A DNA stretch of 64,000 nucleotides from Physcomitrium patens (lineage: Eukaryota; Streptophyta; Bryopsida; Funariales; Funariaceae), in the NCBI RefSeq assembly GCF_000002425.4, contig NC_037256.1:13834233-13898232 (forward strand). The letters run 5' to 3'. The position numbers and the translations under genes are program-made. Positions 56,205 through 64,000 of the stretch are shown one piece after another (position 1 is the stretch's first letter; the number at the start of each line of letters is the position of its first letter). The notes under the pieces are model-generated. The model searched no databases, was not told where the DNA came from, and was given only the letters and a program-made list of their open reading frames with translations.

Positions 56205-56532
56205 TAAAATGTATGTAGTGATATTCTATAGGATCTCAAATACATGTCCAACTTAAAGGACATGTGTCTATTTTGCAAGCCATGCATCTTATATATTTAC
56301 CATATATCTGACTTGTACCACTAGCAACCAATATGTGCAACATGTGGCCAACTTGTTTGCCAAGTCTTTAACTTATCAATCACTTGTAGATATATATAAA
56401 GACAAAGCCACATCTATTAAGCTTCTAAAATTTTTTTTTATTATATAGTATCAAAATTATTTATTTTTATATACTTCTACATATTCTTATTATTTAGATA
56501 ATTATTAGAGTAAAATTTGGATGTTTGTAACA
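55970..56532 (-). repeat. 5' LTR of element E
   Basis: Diverged B-family LTR with a (TA)n expansion at 56178-56202 over the old TATA box. Ends TTTGTAACA at 56532. Confidence 0.65.
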
Positions 56533-56856
56533 TATAGATCATATAATAGTGAGCAGAAAATTATTCATTAAAGGTTTCATTAATTCTTTTGTATTTTTTG
56601 TGTTTTTTCTTTTTTCTTTTTTCTTCTACTGAGAATGTAAAATATGACACTATTGGTGATATGTACTCATTTTTACAAAATTTCTATTACATTAAAGAAG
56701 AAAAATAATAATAAAAAAAAAATCATGTATAATGCTTCAAATAATATTGATATATATGACTTAGGTTGCATATGAGATTTAAATTTTTTAAAAAAAGAAA
56801 AAAAAAAAAAAAGAAAAAAAAAAAAAAAAAGAATAAATAAATAAATAAAAATTAAA

Positions 56857-56892
<36 letters not shown>

Positions 56893-57185
56893 TGATATTT
56901 GTTGAGTGATGGAAATTCACAGAAGAATAATAACAAAGAAGTTAAGATGATGAATGCTAGTCATAATAAGAATAAGAATAATAAGTAGAGAATTAATGGG
57001 ATGAATATCCTTGCTTGTGGTGATTTTGTAAATTATTATTACCACCAATTCCAAAACTTTCTTCCCTCTCATCTCTTCAATATCATTATCAACATTTAAT
57101 TGACATAGTAAATATTGTAAAATAAAGAATAGAAAATAAATCTTTGAATTTTTGTGTACTTGAATATTTATATTAATTTATTTTT

Positions 57186-57232
<47 letters not shown>

Positions 57233-58810
57233 TTATATTTTTATTTATTTTTAAATATAGGTTTTTTAAATACTAATTTTTAAAGTATTTTGTAATAGTT
57301 TCTTTTAGCCTTAATTAATAAGGATGTTTTACTTACTTAGATTTTTTTAGATTAAAAAAATATTACACTATAGCTTTTTATATTTTCTATGCATATACAT
57401 ACCATATATTATAATATATAAATGCATAGTTTTTAATTATATAAATCTCAAATATAAAAAATATATAATTAAAAAATATGAATGAAAATATATAGATCAC
57501 TATTAAGGATTATTATTAATAAAAATATGTTTTTTAATATTAAATATTTAATAGAATATAAATCCTATATAATATAATAAAATATAAAAATAAAATATTA
57601 TATTAATTATTTTATATAGAAAATGGTAATATATTTTTCAATGGTGTATTTTTAAGTGATTTTAAAAAAAATTATATATATGTGTGTGTGTATTATTAAT
57701 CTCATTGATATTTTTAATTAAAAGGATAATGATATTTATAATAGCATTGTAATATCTTACAAATAACAACATGCAAAAGCAATTGTTTTCATTTTTTCTT
57801 CTATAGATTATATTCAAGTATGTAAGATGTCAGAAGGTAGTATGACCACCTTTAGGAGTTTATTGTCAATGACCTTTTCTTATTATTATAAGTTTATAAG
57901 ATGACTATATTTAATTATTTTAAAATTTTGATGAATAATAAAATTTGATAATAGAATATCATTATTATATTGGAGATAACTATCAAATGATTTGAAAAGA
58001 TTATATAGTTTTTATTAGCAAATAATAGAATAGTGACATTAAGAAAAATAAATAAATCTTAAAACAAAGTAATTATATTTAAAAAATTAAAAAAAACTTA
58101 CTCACATCATTTTAAAAATCATATCATTTGATTATTGAACACAATATATTAAAAAAATATATTATTTATATACTAACTTCATGTATATACACAATGCATA
58201 AAAATCATTCATCTATATTATAAGAAAGTTTAATTCTACATCAAAGCCATAAAGATGTCTTTTCATCAACCAAAATCAAAGAAATCATTAAACAACAAAA
58301 AGCCATGCATAACTTATAGAAAGAAATCTAATTTTCTATATATACAATAGATAATTTTATATAGAAAGACCTTAGTTTATTATTTATATAATAGATGATT
58401 TTATAACCTTTCAATGCCTAACAATACATATTTTTCCTAGTATATATATCTCTTATATAAAATAATTCATAAGAAATAAACCAACATGTTAAATTAGAAA
58501 AGACCAAAAGCATCTTTGATTAATTGCATATTTCATTGTTTTCATAAGAAATAAAGCCAAAGTGAAGCGATAACTCAACTTTTGATCAATTGGAAATCAA
58601 AATTTGCATATTCTTGTAAATTACCAAGAGTAGCATTCTGAGATCATTAGGCGTAGAGCTCAAAAGCATCATAATGGAAAACAGAATGGAAAATAATAGA
58701 ATAACATAAAATATAGAATTTTACTTCATATGAAGCTTCAAACAAAAAATTAATTTCCAACACATAGTTTACAATGTTTTTTTGTAGCCAATGGCATAGA
58801 TTTTTATTGA

Positions 58811-58852
<42 letters not shown>

Positions 58853-58930
58853 TGTATGCATCCAATTACTCCAATTTTACTTGAAAAGACTTCAAAATTG
58901 GTTTTAGTTTTCACTAAAGTAGAAACATTA
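56533..58930. other. AT-rich DNA with simple repeats
   Basis: Long A-rich runs at 56800-56890, (TA)n at 57189-57230 and 58819-58847, and a short (TG)n near 57680. No gene or element could be recognised. Confidence 0.55.
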
Positions 58931-58986
58931 AAGCAGAGAGGTATAAGGGTCTGAAAAGGAAGACCCTTGTATTAGAAAAAATAAAA

Positions 58987-59629
58987 TGTGAGCCAAGAGC
59001 TAGTTAATGCCCAAAAGTTGCTTGTAGCAAGGTGGCAAAGGAGAGGATGGAAGGGCCACCTCCTTCAATCCATGAGAACCTTCTCACGAGGGTATGAAGG
59101 AAGTTGAGGGGACTTTAAATACCCTAGATCTTCGGTGCCTTATGGGCATGCGAGATCCAACCTTTAAGTCACTCAAATAGTGAAGTGATTAATTAGTCTT
59201 AAGGGAATAAGTAAAGTGGAGAGTGTCTCCTTAGTCCACCCTATGGATAGCTCCAAATGATGACTCGAAGTTGAAGAAGAAATGGTCTAGGTTGGCGGGA
59301 CATCATTCCCAATGAGAGACGCAACGTGGGTCAATGAGAGATGTCAATGAGAGCTGTCTCGTTGAGTAAGGTGGTCTGGCGTTGGAATCATTGTCATATC
59401 CATAGACAATGACCCTCATGAGGGCTCATTGTGATGCACTCCCAAGAGAGCATAGAAGGGAGGAAGAAAGAGGGAAGGTGTTCATTTCTCCTCGGCTCAA
59501 GGTCAGATGGATTAGACGGGTTGCAAAATGAAAGCAAGCGTTTGCATGTTTTCGTATTGTGTTTATTTGATTCTAATATTATTTCTAGTGGGATTCCTAG
59601 GTGAGTAGAATTTCTTAGTATGAAAGACA
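58987..59629 (+). repeat. Probable 5' LTR of element Y
   Basis: GC-richer segment that ends just before a tRNA-iMet-type primer site. The end is likely at GACA 59629 or up to 59636; the start at TGTGAGCC is a guess. Its partner LTR would lie beyond the window. Confidence 0.5.
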
Positions 59630-59636
59630 TTTTATG

Positions 59637-59649
59637 TGGTATTAAAGCA
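59637..59649 (+). promoter_or_regulatory. tRNA-iMet-type primer binding site, element Y
   Basis: TGGTATTAAAGCA, close to the plant consensus TGGTATCAGAGCA with C-to-T and G-to-A changes. Confidence 0.7.
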
Positions 59650-60959
59650 TTTAAGACTAGAATTTGCAAGAAGTGCATGAAAAGAGAATTTTGAAATATC
59701 TTGAAACAACTAAAGCTAAAGAAAATGAAAAGAAAGACCACAAAAACTTCGATCCAACGGACATAAGACAAAGAGGTCTTCAACACTGACTTGCAATTGC
59801 TACAAGTAGATCAAGAGCTCAGATTGAAGTGAAGAGCAATGAAGAAGAAGTTTGTGCTTAAGGAAGAGACATCTAAGTCCTTGAAAATATGAAGTAAAGA
59901 AAATCAAATGGAGCCAGAAGAGATCACAGAAGGCCTTGCGATTAAAAGAGATTCTACAAAGTTTTTTAATAAAAAAAAGGAGAATAATTAAAAAAGAAAG
60001 AATCTCAAATCACAAAGGCAAATCACCTCTAAAACTTTGAACCACTCAACGAATTCATAGCTGGATAGACAAGAAATTGTCTTTAGAATTAAAGTCGAGA
60101 AGATCATTTTAAAAATGATGGAAGAAAAGAACGGAGAATTTAAGAAGAAGATGGACGTGAATTAGCTTCTAATTAATTCTTTGGTGAGAAAGAATATGAG
60201 AAAAAAGACGCTATTAGAGAGCCAAAAGAGTAAATCGAGCTCTTATCAATAGAAGATGGATCAGCCAAGGAAGTGGCGAGGCACAGAGCACAAAAGAACC
60301 ACAAGGAGATTCCTTTAGGAAGTAAAGCATTGACATAGGTTTGAAAGCAAATGGCACAACTTTGTAGAAGATCTGCAACTGCTCAAGCTCAAGTAAGAAG
60401 CAAGTAAAACCTCACTTCTGAAATATGTGACTTCCAGAATCATTTGACATACACTCAGCTAGATTATGAAAAATACTTATTTTTTTTTTTTATAATGAAC
60501 TGAGCATGGTATCTAGAAGAAGATATTAGGGGAGGGAAACAATCCCTATCAACTTCAACGATGTCTTTGCTTTGGCAATATAATTAAAAATAGAAGAATA
60601 AGAGGTGGATCACAATAAATTGAGTGCTATGAAAAGAATGTAGGAAGAAAAAACTAGTCCTCAAGGAGAAGCAAAGTCCTTCTATAAAAGACATTTATTT
60701 TCCAAAAGAAAATTTGATGAAGCAACTCCTCACTTTTCTAAGTCCAAAGCGAAGGAAAGCCAAGGAAGTAGTTCAAAAAAGGGAAGGATGAGCACATCAG
60801 TGATATGCTTCTAGTGCCAATAGAAAGGATACTACACTAATGACTATAGGAATGAGGAAGTAACAAAGAAAGTAAGTGCACGTTCTAATTTTCCTCAGTG
60901 ATACGAGACTAAGATGGATCAACATTTTTAAGTATTAAGTCTTAGAACGCGAGTTTTGG

Positions 60960-61720
60960 TGAAAGAGGGAGGCTTCAAAGTAAAACTTATTTTTACCAAC
61001 TTGCATAAGAAACTCGTTTATTTGAGCTCGAAGATTGGAAATACTGAAGTGGCCATGTTGATTGATAGAAGGGCAATCAATTCATTCATGAGTTTAGAAT
61101 GTATTAAGAGATTGGAATTGGCTTAAGAATCAACTAAAAAAGTGAAGGTATTATTTGCCCAAGGAGGAAAGATATCTTATTTAGTCATGAAAGATATAAA
61201 GTTCCAATAAAGAAATAAGAAGTTTCAGGAAGACTTCACCATTTGCCACCTTAGTGGAGTAGACATAGTATTAGAAAACATGTTTCTAGGATACTATGGA
61301 GTGGAGCTTCAATAGAAACCAAAAATGTGGGTAGTGATGATGGGAGTGGAAGGAAAATTTGTAGACCTATCCTTCACAAATTGCCCAATACTATATGAAT
61401 TAAAGATCATGATCGTCACTTAGTGTGAACTAAAAGGAGAGCAGTTTTTCTTGCATTTGAGAAGCAACATTCTTGATTTTGAAATTTTAAGTGAGAAATT
61501 TGTTAATAAAGTAGAGTAGGGAAGGACCACTCTATTTCTTCCTAAATTGGTACAAAAGTTAGAATTAGAATTTGATAATGACTTAATGATAGAATTGCTA
61601 AAGAAGTTGCTACCAAATAAGGCGGTGGACCATAAAACTGAGTTAGTCCCTAGATCACAACCTCCAAATAAGACATCTTATTGGTTGAACTAACTTGAGT
61701 TAAAGGAGTTAAAGAAATAG
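60960..61720 (+). pseudogene. Protease region of element Y
   Basis: KIGNTEVAMLIDRRAINSFM is a decayed protease active site (LIDSGA-NSFM expected), near 61035-61090. It continues with IKRLELA, FAQGGKISYL and FQEDFTICHLSGVDIVL up to the RT connector HKTELVPRSQPPNKTSY. The catalytic Asp remains, but the Ser-Gly that follows is Arg-Arg. Confidence 0.65.
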
Positions 61721-61759
61721 CTAAATGAGTTGTTGAAAAAAATGATACATCAAACCAAG

Positions 61760-62500
61760 TAAATTCCCATTTAGAGCCCTAATCTTCTTTGTAAGCAAAA
61801 AAGATGGAAAAATGAGGATGTGTATTGATTATCAAGCTCTGAATAAGATCACCATGAAAAAAAACTACTTGCTATTGCAAGTTGACGACTTGCTAGATAG
61901 GCCAAGCAGAAGTAAATAGTTTAGCAAGATTGATTTCAAAAGTAGATACTACCAAATAAGGATTACTCAAGATGGCATTGAAAAAATGGCATGCAAGACT
62001 AGATATGATTCTTATGAATTTGTTGTAATACCTTTTGAGTTGTATAATACTTTAGCGACCTTTACCATGTTGATGAACTCTATTTTTTATAAAGAAAGTG
62101 ATAAATTTGTGGTCGTATATATTGATGATATTTGGTGTTTTCTAAGAGTGAAGTAGATAACAAGAAATACTTACAAATTGTGTTGACAAAGTTGCAAGAA
62201 AACCAACTATATGCCAACAAAGAAAAGAGTATCTTCTACCTCGAGAAATTAGAGTTTCTTAGATATATTATCAATAGCAGAAGGATAAAGCTGAATCCAA
62301 AAAAAATCCAAGCAATCCAAACTTGGGAGGTACTGAAGACTCAAAAGGACATAAGGTCTTTCTTGGAATTGATAAATTATTATTGGAAGTTCATAAGAAA
62401 CTTCTCAAATATTGTTGGACCTCTAACAAGCCTCTTGAAGAACAATAGTAAGTCCATAAGATGGGACTCGAGCTACGAGAAGTCCTTCTAAGAGATCAAA
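61760..62500 (+). pseudogene. RT of element Y
   Basis: ALIFFVSKKDGKMRMCIDYQ, ALNKITMKKNYLLLQVDDLL, FSKIDFKSRYYQIRITQDGI, a changed PFGLTNAP (PFELYNTLATF) and the catalytic YIDD (62120-62131). A 1-nt loss directly after YIDDI shifts to the frame VFSKSEVDNKKYLQIV, which continues FLRYIINSRRIKLNPKKIQA and FLELINYYWKFIRNFS to 62491. The polymerase motif survives but the gene is broken. Confidence 0.8.
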
Positions 62501-62519
62501 GAACTTTTGATTTCCACTT

Positions 62520-63012
62520 TAGTACTGAGTTACCTATAATTCAATGAAGATTTAGAGATCTACATGGATGTAAGCAATTTTGCTATCAATAGGATCTTGA
62601 TGCAAGAAAGAAGATCTATTGTGTTCAAAAATAAGAAATTAAATAGAAGCCAATTGAGATGGCCAATACATGAGAAATAATTGTTCAGGGTGGTGCATTG
62701 CTTAAAGGCTTGGAAATACTACCTAGGTGGTAAGAAGACCAAAGTCTACACTGAAAATATTTCTCTCAAGTATCTTATTTCAAAGGAATAGGCATCTTCA
62801 AAGGAACTAAGATTGCATAATGTGATTGTTTTGATGGACGTCAAGCTAATTCATAAATTGAGTAAGGATAACTTAGTTCCAAACTCGCTAAGTAAAAAGG
62901 AAGAGTTTATGATAGTAAAACTCTATGATACAATGACACTTAGTACGATTGTCTGTTGTGATGACTTCCCTTCATCAAAAGGTATCAAGGAAGCCTAAAA
63001 AGTAGATGAAGA
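62520..63012 (+). pseudogene. RNase H region of element Y
   Basis: Decayed: DVSNFAINRILMQE-like, LSKKEEFMIVKLYD-like end (62813-62998) after the RNase H to integrase connector. Stops throughout. Confidence 0.55.
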
Positions 63013-63016
63013 TGCA

Positions 63017-64000
63017 TTGAAAATCAAGAGAGTATTTGCTACAACTAAATCCACAAGGAAGCATAGAAGAATTATAGGAGTCTCTTTGATAAGGGATGGA
63101 CTTATTTGGTTGAAACAAATGCAGCTTTACATTCCAAAGAGTAAGTGGAGAAAGAAAGTGATGTTTAAAATATATGATGCTCCATGCTCAAGATACAGAG
63201 GTGTGAAGACCATAACAAAAGACGTGGCACAATCTTACTATTGGCCTTATTTGAAGGAAGATGTAGAGCAATACGTAAAAAGTTGCTTGATGTGCTAAAG
63301 AAATAAGCACTCAATGCAAGCTAAGGTAGGTCTATTATAACCATTACTTATCTTGTCTCTATCGTATAGAGACATATCTTTGGATTTTATAAGGGGCTTT
63401 CCAAAGTGTGGTAAAGCCAATGCCATTTTAATTGTAGTTGACAAGTTCACCAAAACAGCGAGATTTACAATGATATTGATGTTTCAAAAGGACTCCTAAG
63501 AGGAGTTAGAGACAACACCATAGTTGATGGTAGGTCTTTTCTTTGATTCATGGATTTCATTGTATGGCATGCCGAAATCAATCATAAGCGACATAGACAT
63601 TTACTTTAAAATATAGTTCTGGCAACCCGTTATGAAAAATTTGGAGTCAAAGATCATTCTCACAACAACATGCATTTACAAAGGGAAGGCCAAACAGAAA
63701 GAATTAATGGAATTCTTTCAATGTACTTGAGACATTATGTGGCAAGTGACCATAAAGATTGGGTCAAGTCGCTATCCATAGTAGAGTTTAATTATAATAC
63801 AACTTGAAATGAATCTCTAGGTAATACATCGTTCCAAGTGGCTCACGATTTTGATGTGCTCAGGCTGATTGACTTGATTGGAGTTAGATAAAGTGATGAG
63901 CTTACTTTGGAGTTCTACTCAATGAAAGGAGCAAGGTAGATGGTGCAAAGAGAAGCCATCATGAGTATTCACAAGGTGAGATTGGAAGCGATCTAGAGTA
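63017..64000 (+). pseudogene. Integrase of element Y, partial
   Basis: Zinc domain: YDAPCSRYRGVKTITKDVAQ, YYWPYLKEDVEQYVKSCLMC (63150-63298; the first His of the HHCC set is changed). Core: DISLDFIRGFPK (first Asp, about 63370), SIISDIDIYF (second Asp), then a shifted GQTERINGIL-like segment near 63690. The window ends before the C-terminal domain. Confidence 0.7.

Larger units (their letters stand above)
52074..56532 (-). mobile_element. Element E: decayed B-family element with internal deletion
   Basis: LTRs at about 52074-52555 and 55970-56532 enclose decayed integrase (52800-53310), zinc domain (53240-53460), RNase H (53480-53990) and RT (54000-54740). Gag zinc knuckle and capsid follow (54780-55740). 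RT passes almost directly into the end of gag, so protease and the RT start are missing. No clear target duplication was found and ends are approximate. Confidence 0.75.
59650..64000 (+). mobile_element. Element Y: plant Ty3/gypsy element, truncated by the window edge
   Basis: Gag remnants (zinc knuckle CF-CQ-KGYYTNDY near 60808-60855, with stops and His/Cys losses), protease, RT, RNase H and integrase in gypsy order on the plus strand. It differs from the A/B families: the RT has VDDLLD rather than ISGLLDQL, and integrase starts YPKSKWRKKV-like. Heavily mutated. The integrase C-terminus and 3' LTR fall outside. Confidence 0.8.

Noticed and set aside
56673..56936. Phe-rich minus-strand frame
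   Set aside because: Translation of poly(A) tracts only.
1..64000. tRNA, rRNA genes or CRISPR arrays
   Set aside because: None recognised on either strand; the spaced repeats seen are LTR parts, microsatellites or the 69-bp tandem repeat.

Overview
The window is eukaryotic and almost certainly from a land plant. The evidence is a plant-type deoxynucleoside kinase pseudogene, plant telo-box motifs (TTTAGGG type) and plant-style LTR retrotransposons in very AT-rich DNA. The dominant retrotransposons are Ty3/gypsy chromoviruses whose polyprotein and chromodomain look Tcn1-like, a clade I recall from mosses, other non-seed plants and fungi. A bryophyte or lycophyte is therefore my best guess, but it is an inference. 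No complete, confidently functional host gene is visible.

Layout. 1-1.7 kb is a GC-richer segment with a CT microsatellite. 3.4-4.6 kb holds a decayed deoxynucleoside kinase gene and possible upstream exon material. 6.0-7.0 kb and 19.55-19.8 kb are two halves of one decayed pogo-like (DDE_1) transposase gene. It was split by element A (7036-19553, + strand chromovirus, TSD gtcat), which was itself split by element B (11569-17941, - strand chromovirus, TSD atttg/gtttg). 20-25.7 kb is AT-rich, with a 69-bp tandem repeat and two B-family LTRs. 25.75-28.4 kb is a CpG-rich, genic-looking island with a possible minus-strand gene. From 30.2 to 52 kb there is a matryoshka. An old minus-strand B-like element (W) is split by a tRNA-primed chromovirus X (31001-50200, TSD ttaga). 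X's integrase is in turn split by element C (36287-42574, + strand, A-family, TSD gataa, the youngest) and, 43 bp further on, by element D (42618-49011, - strand, B-family, TSD ttata/ttaca). Element E (about 52.07-56.53 kb, - strand, B-family) follows, then AT-rich simple sequence. A second tRNA-primed gypsy element, Y, starts at about 59 kb and runs off the right edge.

Most notable biology. The A/C and B families share an unusual retroelement plan. (1) A candidate Tf1-type self-primer: the 11 nt at the predicted RNA 5' end, 31-32 bp downstream of the TATA box, are perfectly complementary to the 11 nt starting 2 nt inside the LTR, and both partners differ together between the families. (2) An inverted repeat sits over the predicted start site. 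(3) A candidate -1 frameshift cassette lies at the gag-pol junction (GGAAAAC, 8-nt spacer, 9-bp stem whose loop holds the gag stop) and shows a compensatory base change. (4) A conserved extra ORF of about 115-140 codons follows the chromodomain and looks like no protein I recognise. (5) In the A/C family the LTR U3 is an array of textbook heat-shock elements. X and Y instead carry ordinary tRNA-iMet primer sites.

Most inactivating changes seen are C-to-T or G-to-A (CGA to TGA, CAA to TAA, TGG to TGA), as expected from decay of methylated cytosines, while the 25.8-27 kb island keeps its CpGs. All coordinates come from reading by eye; outer limits of the oldest elements are approximate.
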